A stretch of DNA of 64,000 nt. Source: Bifiguratus adelaidae. Taxonomy: Eukaryota; Mucoromycota; Endogonomycetes; Endogonales. The first letter of the stretch is position 1. Each line of letters starts with the position of its first letter. A program made the translations under genes and the position numbers. Below are positions 21,056-32,056 of this stretch, piece after piece. The stretch lies in NCBI GenBank assembly GCA_002261195.1, contig MVBO01000006.1, positions 192,458 through 256,457 on the forward strand, given 5' to 3'. Under the pieces are notes generated by a model. The model was given only the letters and a program-made list of their open reading frames with translations. It did no database searches and was not told the DNA's origin.

Positions 21056-22690
21056 TCACAGACTTGCAAGGTGCAGGTAGCACGAATAGATGAATAAGGT
21101 ATACTTAGCACACCTCTGTTGAAACGGATTCACCAACAAAAAGATGTAGAATGGCAGGGCATCAGCGGCTACTTCGCTCACGTCTCTGAGCAACAACGCC
21201 CAATACTCTTTCCGGAAGGCCACGAAGGTTCCCGACGTAGCTCGCGCATCGAATCGGCTGCGGCGAGCGCTGAAGCCATCATCCGAATCGTCAGATGCCT
21301 GTTCATCGTCGCTGTCATTATGATGGAGATTAAGTGTACGTTCGGCGACGCTGTTCTGAGGATCTCGTCTCGGCAAAAGATGTAGAGGTAGGCGAAAGGC
21401 GTTGTTGTTGGGTTTCAACATTCTATAGGCGTTTTGTGTTTTGTAACGACGTAATAGGGTGATGATTATGATGATAATGGTGATTAGTGCAATGTAGGCA
21501 TAATTGATAAAGATGTTGACTTGATCAGGAAAGAAGCAGGTGGACCTGGAATAGATTGAGGAAGCCAGAGAAGGTGCATTGGTATCCAGTGGGTTTTGCA
21601 AGGTCAGGAGAATGACACCCGGCCGAAGTAGACCTTGTGCCACGCCGAAGGTGGAACAGTAATTTCCGTTGCTTTGCGCTCTCCCCTCGCCTGATAGCTA
21701 TGTACTACTTCGCAATAGTTGTGATTGTCTCCAGAGAATACGGGATCAGGTTTTACTGTGGACAATATTCGAGTAACCATGGTCGATTCAACTAGGTTTT
21801 GGTATTGATAACCCGCGTGTTGCGTTATCGAATTGGATGCCCACCTCAACGGTCCGCAATCGGTCGGATTGTTTGCAGAGAGGAATATGTGTTAACCGTA
21901 TCTGGGCGCTCAGTATCCTGTATTCGGTGGAGCACGGTTTCCGCTGCAGCTCTGACATTGGCCTCTTGAGATGCGATGACCATCGTGTCTAAAAGCACCA
22001 CCGAATGATTCGGAGAGTTGAATTCGCTACGAACCGATCTTGTCGCTCTACTCTCACGCCATTTCCAAAGCCCAAGTCATGGTTTCATACCATATAAACA
22101 AAGTTTATTTCCTCTCTTGATGCAACAAATAGACTTGTGAAGTGCTGCGCCTCATCTATATCTTCTGCGAGTCAGATCTAATGTCAGATCAGAAGGCTTG
22201 CGCGCAATCCTTACGTGTCGTCATCCCACTCTCTACCGCCGTCCATCAAATCGCCCATAAAGATGACCGTATCGACTCGGTTTCGTTTCCGTCTCTTCAT
22301 CAAGTTTCGCCAATCGCGACGCACGTACAAATCGGTTTAGAACACTGTGGGCAATTGCGCAATGCCTTGGCGGTGGTCAGAATAAGGATCTACAATTTGA
22401 GGAACGCCAATCAGGACAACCTTGTGCTGAAATAGGATTGAATGAGCGTTTTAGCTGGAATGCCCTCGGCGTATACCTACCGAAGGCACTCCATTAATAT
22501 TCTCAGGGCATCTGACATTTCCGCGCGCCTCCCCAGAAACGCCGACTTCTCAGACCCCTAAAGTAAAAGCCCAAGCTACCGTGAGCACAGACCGCCACAT
22601 TACTAGACGGTGTGATAAACAGAGCGGAAGACGAAGGGCTTGCCATCAGTATTGGTTCTTGCTGGTGACTGTGGCGTGTGAATTGCCTTC
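21056..22690 (-). pseudogene. Decayed Ted1/PGAP5-type phosphoesterase copy
   Basis: The minus strand carries recognisable remains of the gene at 14753-16340, from the exon 1 region near 22690 to the C-terminal span near 21085. It has an in-frame stop where the intact copy reads FYSD, several frameshifts (for example a one-base loss just before the conserved TFSMAQGLL region, near 21650), and a lost normal stop codon. The intron-1 position is still visible near 22480. Parts are heavily diverged or deleted around 22000-22230, yet the segment 21090-21640 and the segment 22231-22313 are almost identical to the intact gene. A 195-residue open frame (21643-21056) survives but lacks the catalytic domain. 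It is very unlikely to make a working phosphoesterase. Confidence 0.85.
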
Positions 22691-22984
22691 TGTGTTGAGA
22701 TTTTTTGACTATGGCTAACGCGACAGGAGATAGAGATCTTGTCGATCGAAACTAAAATCACTATCGTCGATCGTCACGTGGCAACAGCTGATGCCACGTT
22801 TCTAGATACCTGTACATTCACGTGTGCACAAGATGAACAATGGGACAAATGCTACAGAGACCTTGATCATATTTTTCTGCTTACAGAGATCATATCTATA
22901 AAAACAACTAACAATAGTAGACACATTAAAACATAAGGATGAGCGTGAATTTTGCGACTAGCGCGTGATACAAAGTCAAACAAC

Positions 22985-24379
22985 TTAAGCTTCGGTATAG
23001 GTGGCCATTTCCTTGTCATCCTGACCTTGACCAAGTCCCTCAACAACACCACCGACAACCTTTTCTTCATCTTCGACACCCTCGAGGTTGCCAACCACTT
23101 CTTCAGTGACATCGGTAACGGTATAGACCACAGGAATAGCCAGAATCAGACCGAAAACGCAGAGCAACCAGGCGAGCAAAAGCGAACCAAGGAAGGGAAT
23201 GCCAGCGTTATCGACCTGAGGCGCAATGGCAGCGAAAGCGTTCTGGATTGTCTTGTAAAATCCAGCGTAACGGGAAGCTTTCTCGGTATCATTGGTTAAG
23301 GCACCCATAAGCCAGTAACAGTAACCTTGATAAATGGAATCCACTGCACCGAAAAGCATGTAAGTTACCATGTAGCCACCATAACCAGGAGTGGAAACAT
23401 CAACGGGAGGTGTCGAGAATTCATTGCGCGTAAATTTCTCTTGCACGAAAATGGAGCCAATGAAGACGGCAGACAACAAGACGCCATTGAGAGCCCAACC
23501 CACCCAAGCGCGTCTCTTACGGGAACCAAGCCAAGTCCAGTCGAGGAAAAGACCATAAAGACCGGCACCAACGATCTGAAAGAGCCAGTACATCAGGTTG
23601 TTGAGAGATCGAGCACGGATGTTGAAGAAACCGCCGGCTTGATAATCCGATTGTTGGTAGGTGTAGAACCAATTGGAACCACCGAAAAGAGGAATGAGAA
23701 TCAACATCTTCCAGTTGAGGAACAACTTGAGGATCTCACGTGTCTCACGAGTAACGCTAGAGTACTTGTGAAGAGAGACGGGAGTACCATCCGCGTGGTG
23801 AACCTTCTTGGGATTCAAAAGGAAGAAACCCATACCGGCACCGCAAGCCATGATGATCATAAAAACAATGTATACAGCAATTGGAACCTGATTCTGATTA
23901 CCAGTGTTGAAAAGGACACCCAAGCTGACAGCGGAGCCGATAACCGCGCCGACATTGAAGATCATCCAAAAGATGGCAAAATACTTGCCCTTGTTCTGTT
24001 CCAAAGGATAGGACATCATGATAGCACCCTGAGTAGCCCACAAGAAACCGGCGCCAATACCGAGGATGGCACCAGCAGCAATCGTGAAACCATAGGACGT
24101 GGAGAGGTAAGAACCCACATACAAGACGTAGGTGAGAGCACCGGGAATAATAATCCAATTGCCCAGGATGTTGTAAACACCACCGCCGATAAGAGAGGAC
24201 ACCGTGAAGGTGACGGAAAGAGCAGTGTTGGCGTCGTTGGTGACCCAGACAACGCTTGACGTTCTACCTGCGGCACCCATACCGTTCAAGGCATTAAAGA
24301 AGCCTGGACAGGTGAAGCAGATCATGGAAATCAACACCACCTGGGTGAGTGGATGGCTGAAACGGATACCAAGGACCAT
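22985..24379 (-). CDS. UNC93-like MFS protein A
   Basis: A single exon encodes 464 residues with about 11-12 membrane helices. The family is UNC93-like (major facilitator superfamily); landmarks are CFTCPGFFNALNGMGAAG, LGIGAGFLWATQGAIMMSYP, KGKYFAIFWMIFNVGAVIG and FYKTIQNAFAAIAPQVD. Fungal members are plasma-membrane or endosomal proteins of poorly known function, sometimes described as transporters or channel regulators. It sits head-to-tail with a close paralogue 640 bp upstream. A TATA box lies about 55 bp before the ATG. Codons are strongly biased toward C-ending, fungal high-expression types, suggesting strong expression. The C-terminal tail is acidic and poorly conserved between the two copies. 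Confidence 0.87.
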   Translation of the reverse strand: MVLGIRFSHPLTQVVLISMICFTCPGFFNALNGMGAAGRTSSVVWVTNDANTALSVTFTVSSLIGGGVYNILGNWIIIPGALTYVLYVGSYLSTSYGFTIAAGAILGIGAGFLWATQGAIMMSYPLEQNKGKYFAIFWMIFNVGAVIGSAVSLGVLFNTGNQNQVPIAVYIVFMIIMACGAGMGFFLLNPKKVHHADGTPVSLHKYSSVTRETREILKLFLNWKMLILIPLFGGSNWFYTYQQSDYQAGGFFNIRARSLNNLMYWLFQIVGAGLYGLFLDWTWLGSRKRRAWVGWALNGVLLSAVFIGSIFVQEKFTRNEFSTPPVDVSTPGYGGYMVTYMLFGAVDSIYQGYCYWLMGALTNDTEKASRYAGFYKTIQNAFAAIAPQVDNAGIPFLGSLLLAWLLCVFGLILAIPVVYTVTDVTEEVVGNLEGVEDEEKVVGGVVEGLGQGQDDKEMATYTEA

Positions 24380-25015
24380 GGTCGACGAGAGGCAGAGGCG
24401 CTACGCCCTTCTATCAAACCAGGCTGAGCATTTATACGCAATCTCAAGTTACATCGTGCAGGATAGACTTAACTGAATATAGGAACTCGGACCTGTTCCG
24501 ACCATTACTGGGGAGACATTCTCTTGTCCCAACAGGTTGGATGGGTTTGCGCCCAGACCATATCGAGTGGATATCAGATATCACATCCTGTGCTTGCATC
24601 AAACGCGCAACGGAATCCTTGCCTTTGAGGCAAGCGCTGTTGTACAGGTGTGATGTCGCGCGGCTTCGGTTTTTGAGAACAACGTGTGCAACCATCCCAT
24701 TGTTCTCATTGTTTTCATTGGCCAAACCTCCGGTTCACTCCTGGCCTGTGCACTTCCTGCCATCCTCTTGCTCTCCGTGACGATTTCAGTAGGCTCTCTC
24801 AGCCCGATAGCTTCAGATAATCATCAAGAATCCTATCACGCCTTTGCAAGACTTTCAATATCATGACGAAGGTTAAGATACCATAGGAAAAGATTATGAG
24901 AAACATCGTTCGATTAATCAAACTACTATCTATACAAGACTTTCAGCAATAGTTGAACACATTAAAATAAAGGATTGTGACATGCATAAGATGTGAGTGG
25001 CGACTGGCGCTCAAC
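24380..25015. other. Promoter-containing spacer between the UNC93-like genes
   Basis: These 636 bases hold the 3' end of copy B and the promoter of copy A, both read on the minus strand. I see no further gene. Confidence 0.55.
24431..24436 (-). promoter_or_regulatory. TATA box of UNC93-like gene A
   Basis: TATAAA on the minus strand, about 55 bp upstream of the ATG at 24379. The same element and spacing precede the paralogue. Confidence 0.55.
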
Positions 25016-26428
25016 TTAGGCGTCAGCGGCTTGCTCCTTGTCATGGTAGCTGGGAAGACCTTCAACAACACCACCAACAACCTTCTCCTCACCCTCAATA
25101 CCAGCAAGGTTGTCAACAACCTCTTCAGTGACATCGGTGACTGTGTAAATGACAGGAATGGCCATGAGAAGACCGAGAACGCAAAGCATCCAGGCAACGA
25201 GGAGACCGACCATGTAAGGAGCACCTGAATTATCAACTTGAGGAGCAATGGCATTAAAAGCGTTCTGGATGGTCTTGTAGAAACCAGCGTAACGAGAAGC
25301 TCTTTCAACATCGTTGGTCAAAGCACCCATGAGCCAGTAGCAGAAACCTTGGTAGATGGCATCAACCATACCGAACAACATATAGTTGATGAGGTAACCG
25401 GCGTAGCCGGGGGTAGTAATATCAGTAGGAGGAGCAGGGCAGGCAGCGGTTACTTCAGTACAACCGTATTGACCACGCTCGAACTTCTTTTGAACAAAGA
25501 CAGCACCAAGGAACACAGCGCAGAGGCAAACAAAGTTCACAGCCCAACCCAACCAGGCACGGCGCTTACGGTTACCGAGGAAAGTCCAGTCAAGGAAAAG
25601 ACCATAAAGACCGGCACCGAAAATTTGGAAGAGCCAGTACATCAGGTTGTTAAGAGCACGGGCACGACCGTTGAAAAAGCCACCAGCTTGATAGTCAGAG
25701 AATTGGTAAGTGTAGAACCAGTTGGAACCTCCGAAGAGAGGAATGAGGAGCAACATCTTCCAGTTGGCGAACAACTTGAGAATCTCGCGGGTCTCACGAC
25801 CAACATTTGAGTACTTGTGCATGGAAACGGGGGTACCATCGGAGTGAATAACCTTCTTGGGGTTCAAGAGGAAGATACCCATGATGGCACCGATGGACAT
25901 GATGACCATGAAAGCAATGTAGGTACTGATTGGCACGGCATTGACGGTGGCGTTGTTAATGATGGGACCCAAGTTCACGGCGGCACCGATGACGGCACCG
26001 ACGTTGAAAATCATCCAGAAGATAGCAAAGTACTTGCCCTTGTTCTCTTCAGTGGGGTAAGACATCATAATAGCACCTTGAGTAGCCCACAAGAAACCAG
26101 CACCAATACCAAGGAGGGCACCAGCAGCGATAGTGAACTCATTAGAGTCGGAGAGATAAGAACCAATGTACAAGACGTAAGTGAGAGCGGCGGGAATGAT
26201 AATCTTGTTACCGACAATGTTGTAAACACCACCACCAAGGAGAGAAGAAACAGTGAAAGTAACAGAAAGAGCAGTGTTGGCGTCGTTGGTGACCCAGACA
26301 ACGCCAGACGTTCTACCGTTGGCTCCCATACCGTTGAGGGAATTGAAGAAACCTGGGCAGGTGAAACATATCATCGACACCAGAACAATCTGGCTGAGAG
26401 GATGGCTGAAGCGGATGCCGAGAACCAT
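25016..26428 (-). CDS. UNC93-like MFS protein B
   Basis: A single exon encodes 470 residues starting at MVLGIRFSHPL, the same N-terminus as copy A. The open frame extends 29 codons further to 26515, but the TATA box at 26483-26488 falls inside that extension, so the later Met is the better start. Helices and landmark motifs match copy A (CFTCPGFFNSLNGMG, IGAGFLWATQGAIMMSYP, FAIFWMIFNVGAVIG). A cysteine pair lies in an external loop (GCTEVTAACPAPP) that copy A lacks. Codon bias is strong, as in copy A. The two genes form a tandem duplication on one strand; divergent C-terminal tails and the loop difference suggest some specialisation, which is inference. Confidence 0.87.
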   Translation of the reverse strand: MVLGIRFSHPLSQIVLVSMICFTCPGFFNSLNGMGANGRTSGVVWVTNDANTALSVTFTVSSLLGGGVYNIVGNKIIIPAALTYVLYIGSYLSDSNEFTIAAGALLGIGAGFLWATQGAIMMSYPTEENKGKYFAIFWMIFNVGAVIGAAVNLGPIINNATVNAVPISTYIAFMVIMSIGAIMGIFLLNPKKVIHSDGTPVSMHKYSNVGRETREILKLFANWKMLLLIPLFGGSNWFYTYQFSDYQAGGFFNGRARALNNLMYWLFQIFGAGLYGLFLDWTFLGNRKRRAWLGWAVNFVCLCAVFLGAVFVQKKFERGQYGCTEVTAACPAPPTDITTPGYAGYLINYMLFGMVDAIYQGFCYWLMGALTNDVERASRYAGFYKTIQNAFNAIAPQVDNSGAPYMVGLLVAWMLCVLGLLMAIPVIYTVTDVTEEVVDNLAGIEGEEKVVGGVVEGLPSYHDKEQAADA

Positions 26429-26482
26429 GTTGTGAGCGAGAATGAGAGAAGTTGCTGCCGTGTAAGTAGATTCACTTGGCCA

Positions 26483-26488
26483 TTTATA
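26483..26488 (-). promoter_or_regulatory. TATA box of UNC93-like gene B
   Basis: TATAAA on the minus strand about 55 bp upstream of the ATG at 26428, matching the arrangement of copy A. Confidence 0.55.
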
Positions 26489-28099
26489 CTCCCAGATCGA
26501 GACCGAGTGTCTCATGGACCTTTCAGAATGGGTGTAACACCACTTGGGGGCGCCTGCTTTTTTGGGAAATTACCGAATTCTGGGTTCGTTGTTTTACTAT
26601 TCTGCCCCCCTTGTTCAATGTCGCACTACACCACTCACCGTATTGTGATGACCACATGTTGTCACATGAAGGCGGAAGGGGCCAAGTGAGCAAGACTTCC
26701 GTTCTATGAATAAAAGCCGACGAAAGTGTACAGACAAGTCTATAGGAGACTAGATAACATGTTTTGCCTGAACGTAGAATCAACGATAGCGTTTCGTCTC
26801 TACAGACGCCCATCTCAGGCACATCTCGATGGTCGCGGTTATCGCTTATCGGCTCCTGTCCGACGATACGAGCGTCTGATGGATTTACCATTTTGAGCAA
26901 AACCTCACTTGAGCTTTAATTAGGTTTTTTGGCGTTCCATCGGCAACCGCGTTCCGATAGACGATGAAACGAGTGGGTTTGGGTTGCTGCCAAGGAGATA
27001 GTTTGATGGTTGTACAACGTCCTTTATCGATGTGTAGGACGTCAGGGATTAGATTGGGTATGTTGGCTCTGTCAAACTCTGTATGTTGTCTATCGCACGC
27101 ATTGTTTGGTGCCACACCTTTAAAAAAAACATTTTGTGTAGCCTCAACCTAACTGATGGATGCAAAAGATGATCAAGGCATTTCTAAGTCTTGGTGAGAG
27201 ATCCTGGACCATGGATAGGCACAGCGTTCAATCTCCGCTTGAAACACGTAAATCTAATGAGACATATTTTTGGCATCTCTGTGGGGTCGACGCCTCTGGG
27301 AACCAGCACATGAAGTCTCATACCGAAAAGAGCATAGGTACAGTCTTGGTCAGGCCCAGTTCACTATAAACCTGTGTACCGAAAACCACGCCAGACTTAC
27401 TACTTAGGACCACTGACAAGACACGCGACAAATTTCTCTTTCCTCGTGTATCTCCTGCACTTTGCTGGCGACTTTTTCGCCTTTTCTCACATGTCCCCAC
27501 GCTTCGGCGCAGACGACTATCTGCATCTAGCATCTTTACGCCGCTACATTCCATCGGCTCCGTAGCCGACGGAAATTTGGGCAGATCATCTGACACGCCC
27601 GCCTTAGAAGCCAGTAACTGGGCCTGTCACGAGACCAGCGTGTGACAAAAATGTACTTGTCGTGAGGACAAGCAAATGAGGACCGTTTCTCACACATATC
27701 CTCAGACTCACAGGGTCACGAGCGAAGAGCGTTCTCTGCGGTTTGCATTGCGCAAGGACACGGTCATGCGGGAGTCGGCTCGGCGAACCGATAAGGAACC
27801 AAAAGCTCGTCTGCATGTCTGGAATGCCTTTGATAATCTCCACACCTTGCGTAACCGTGATGAACGTTTCAGGCGTTCGTATCTCACGCCGTATTCGGTC
27901 CAATTGGATGCGCTTGGGACATTTGTTGAGGTTAGCTTTTTATAGCCCCCCTTTTTTCGTTTCTATTCTCGATAACAATTCATTTCGGCTCATGAGCCGC
28001 ATTCCCGATAGTCAAAGAGCAATGAGCGCCATCCACAGATAGTCTATTGCGTAATGTACAACAAAAGATAGACATCTATATCTTCCACCTACATGCGTA
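26489..28099. other. Long spacer without recognised genes
   Basis: About 1.6 kb between UNC93-like gene B and the MFS gene. Open frames on both strands are short and show no family pattern or consistent splice structure. The part next to 26489 should be promoter. I found no transposon terminal repeats by eye. Confidence 0.5.
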
Positions 28100-29982
28100 T
28101 CACTTATCCTGTGATTCTGGCCGACGCTTCCAGGGGAATCTGGAGCTCATGGCCAGTGACGCAAGGAGACCTGCTCCGGCAACTCCGGCAGAAATTTGAA
28201 ACACTAAACCAAGCGCCGTGTTGAATATCCCTTGTACAGTTGCATTGACGTTCCGATAATCGCGAGAGTTCTGAAACGTCATGATAATACTTCGGCCTTG
28301 ATCACCCAGCAATCGGTCTGCGAGGACGAGCAATTGCTGATTATAGACAGCCGAACAAATGCCGGTCCCCAGAACGCCTCCAAGTTGACGTGCGAACGAG
28401 ATGAGCGTGATTGTCATTGCCTGCTCCGACTTGCTCACTGAAAGCTGCGCACTGAGTTGCAAAGGCGCCATCACCAGCCCAAAGCCAACGCCAGAGACGA
28501 CAAGAGCTACTATTTGAATTGCCTCTCCCGACGCTGGATCAAGGATGGATATCAAGGCGAAACCAATAACGATGCAGATACTGCCAGCAGACGCGGTGAG
28601 AATGAATGTTCGCGTTCTCGATAACCAGAAACCACACAAGAAGCCGGAAATGCCTAGTGCTGCTCCAAGTGGTAATATGTCTACGCCGGCCATAGCCGGA
28701 GACTCTGCCTTGACCAGTTGCAGGTACGCTGTGTTCGGCTAAGTCTTTATCATCTCGACACACATGTTACTTACTTGGCAGATAAAGCATGCCAGCGAAC
28801 ATGGCGAAAGCTGCGGCTATTGTGCCAATAAACCCAAAGAATGGGGCTCTGTTCCTCAATATGGTGCCGGATACGATAGGGTCAATGGCAAATCGAGCCT
28901 CTACGACAACAAACGCAATCAACAGGATCATACCCACGACCAGAAAGCTTATAATGGGTGCAGACGACCATGAAAATTGAGTTCCGCCCCTACAACGCAA
29001 TTAATGTCATGACGAAGACGGCAATACACACATACATGGATAGGCCAAAAAGGAGTAGAATGATGCTGGCGGTGAACAATGCGGCTCCCCTGTACAAGCG
29101 GTCAGAAGCTCCTCTCCACTTACACATACTCTTTGCCTACCAAAAATCGACATCCTGCAATCGTTTTGCTCGCTTTTCCATCACATCTTGGAACCCTACC
29201 ACAAACACCACCAGGTTGATGCCTCCAACGATGATGGCGATGTAGAAGCACCATCTCCAGTTCAACGATTCAGTAAAAACGCCCCCTAATACCGGCCCAA
29301 TGACCGATGCGATCGAGAAAACGGAAGCGAGAGAAGATTGATACGTGGAAATGGATGTCGCAGGTATAATGTCTGACAGAATGACCGATGACAGGGACTG
29401 CAACGATATTAAGTACCTCTCCTTGCAATCAGTCGAGCACTTACCATGATACCTCCTCCACCCAGTCCTTGTATAAATCGTGCAATTACCATCAGTATGA
29501 TCCCATTGGACAATGCGCACATGATGGATCCCACTAAAAAGAGGATCATGGCTACAGTCATGGGCCAACGCCGGCCGACAATGTCTACATTAAGCAACCT
29601 TAGTCTCTCCACCTTGTCCTGACATGCACACGCACCCGAGACTTTGCCATACAATGGCTGCGATACTGTGTTGGCTAGGAAATTGATGATGGAAATCCAA
29701 GCCATGCTTGATACGGCGTCAAAGTCCCTAGCAATACTCAGCAGCGCCGTATTGACAATCGTACCGTTGAGCCCTGAGCTATATCGCAAACGTTAGCCTT
29801 CAGACGCTTTATGCTGCATTCGCCAATACTTGCCCAAACATGGCACCGAGCATGGCCGCAACAGTTAGCCATTTGCGCCTCGGTGGTAGACCTGCTTCGT
29901 CGTGTTCATGCGTATATGTATGTTCTTTAGCGTGTGTACTGCCTTCAGAAACGCTATGTTCAGAATGTTCAGAGGCGGACAT
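28100..29982 (-). CDS. MFS transporter of the 14-helix DHA2 drug:H+ antiporter type
   Basis: Seven exons (29982-29834, 29778-29636, 29584-29445, 29397-29141, 29089-29036, 28989-28775, 28728-28100) encode 528 residues. A His/Glu-rich cytosolic tail leads to 14 hydrophobic segments. Landmarks are SGLNGTIVNTALLSI, the A-loop motif GKVSDIVGRRWPMTVAM, ARFIQGLGGGGIM, SVIGPVLGGVFTESLNWRWCFYI (motif C region) and LPTYLQLVKAESPAMAGVDILP. These are typical of fungal DHA2 carriers that export drugs or move basic amino acids into the vacuole. Intron 1 begins with GCAAGT in place of GTAAGT and still ends in AG. The last acceptor was chosen at 28729 because it alone restores the conserved LPTYLQ reading. 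Confidence 0.85.
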
Positions 29983-30223
29983 GGGCGATACGTGTACAGG
30001 GTGCCATGACTTTTATAGCGTCAATAGCCGAACAATTGCGCGATGAGAAATTCAGCGCTTCATTCAGGGAGAGATTGAGCATTACCATTGCTCTCCTTTT
30101 GCAGTCCCTGTGAGCGTGCGGCACTCAATTATGGCCGTTGTCCAGGTAAGAAACGGCATGGTAGACTATCTCATTTCTTCTATACATGTACTTACAAGGG
30201 GGTCTATGGTACAATGGACGTTT

Positions 30224-32023
30224 TCATCCATACTTATGTTCCATGAAGCTTTTGAGAGCATGCCATTCTCCATCCAATTTTTGTTGTTCCGTCATGCCTT
30301 TTCTTGCCGCTTTGCGTCTTTCCGATCTGCTCATGTCCTTCTTCTTAGCTGCATTGCCTCCTCCCTCCTCGTCTTCTTCCTCATCCGACGCATCTTTCAT
30401 TGACTCTCGGTACCCTATCCATGCTTCATCGCTATCAAAGTCCCATCGAGTCAGCTTTCGATTTGGTTGTGATAAGCGTTGTTTAGTGGCAATTTTTGTT
30501 TCGCCCTCCTTGAGTTCAGGCAGTTCTTCGGCGCCTAATCCAAACTCTATGTAATCGTCTTCGTAGGCGGACGTCTTGGCTGCCTTTGCGGGTTTGCCCG
30601 AGTCAGAGGTGCCTTCGGCCTTGGCACGAGCCAAAAGGGCATTCACAGCCGCATCCGGCGAAAATTCAGCATCCATGCTTTCTTGATCTGGATCATCGAT
30701 AAAGTAATTGCGTTTGGTGGGGACCACCGACGCTGCAGGATCCGATTCTGATGCAACGGTCGCGTTTTGGGTTGACTCGATCTTGTCGCCTTTTCCTCCC
30801 GTCTCCTCGTCCACAGTTGTCTCGTCCAATTCATAATCCCGTCCAGCGTCTGCGAAAATATCCTCGTTATCGTCCATTGGCGGCGGTAATGGCTGGTGGG
30901 CTTCTCTTTCTGTCGATGGAGCGGCATTCTTGGCTTTTGGTTGACCGTTGGTACTCGGCTTCTTTGTCCGTAACCGTTCAATAACGGAGGTCACCATATT
31001 CAGCACGACTTCCTTTTCGCGTTCGTCAACCTCGCTGATCGCTTTGCCAAACGATCTGGCAGCCATGTCCGCTTTGGATCGCACAATGGTCGAGGGTATA
31101 GCAAACGGATCCGATGAAGCGTCCAAACTGAACGAGAAATACGTCCTTCCGGGCTCAAAAAGCGTATTTCGTTTAGCAGGTTTCTGCTCCGCCGCCTGCA
31201 ATGTCGCAAACATTCGCTTAACCCATGGCAATTTGGTATCAACTGGAGCCTCGAACGTCGACCACCCGCTAACCACTTGATGCGCCTGTTTCGGACGTGG
31301 AGCTTCCATTGAGTCATCTTCGACATGGACTGTACCATCTTCACCCGCTTTAGCCAATGCTTGATCCAACACCTCCTCCGCTTCATCTTCATCCATGCCT
31401 TCTCCATCCATCTTGTTATTTTGCTCTTCTTCCGCTTTGGACAACTCTGCCCTCACTTTACGCAAGAGCGCAAAATCGAGTCCCTTCACGAGATGCGTAT
31501 GCGCCGCATCCCCACCCAGGTATTTACTCTGCTCGTAAATCGTTTTTGGATCCAGCGTGTCCTCTCCATCATGATGGGACAACGTAGCGAGCGAACCTCC
31601 CGATCCACTCTGCGCCAGTTTTCGTAACAAATCACCTGCTTCCAGATCCTCTTCTTGATTCAGTCGTCGTTCAGCCGCACGGTCTCTGTAATTATCGTTT
31701 CGTTCTTCTTTGGGTTCTCTTGGCTCCGCTGGTTTCTTGGATCGCGGTGTTTTGGGTACTGCGAACGTATCGCCACGTCTACACAGCGTCAGTACAGCCA
31801 CCAACAAAACTTGCGCCACTTACGGTGTACGAGGAACCGCTTGTCGTGGCTTCATGATACCGCCACCCAGTACGCGAGGTGTTGAGCTGGCATGTCGGTC
31901 TGGGCGAGGCGTGGCCAAGATTTTTCGAAAGTCATCCTGTGTCAATCTGCATTTGAAGTAGATCGAGTATCTTGATCAGCACGTAATCACCATAGCGAGG
32001 CCATACACCCACTTTTCAGACAT
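30224..32023 (-). CDS. RED/IK-like spliceosome component
   Basis: Three exons (32023-32013, 31946-31824, 31778-30224) encode 562 residues; the first coding exon is only 11 nt. RED (IK, Smu-2) acts with SMU1 in the spliceosomal B complex. The N-terminus reads MSEKLTQDDFRKILATPR, as in the family. The central hallmark is NDNYRDRAAERR followed by ESKYLGG-type YEQSKYLGGDAAHTHLVKG and LDFALLRKVRAEL. The C-terminal RED domain ends with KLTRWDFDSDEAWIGYRESM and a basic DMSRSERRKAARKGM-x-EQQKLDGEW region. Between them is a long acidic, low-complexity stretch. Yeast lacks this gene, so its presence fits an intron-rich fungus. The Sua5 stop codon lies only 33 bp upstream of this ATG. Confidence 0.86.
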
Positions 32024-32056
32024 TCCTTCACGCCTCTGGACTTGCCTCAAATGGAA

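Noticed and set aside
23327-24259. 310-codon plus-strand frame, and a similar one at 25817-26689
   Set aside because: Both are antisense shadows of the UNC93-like genes, caused by their strong codon bias; their hydrophilic, Thr/Asn-rich sequence is an artefact of that bias.
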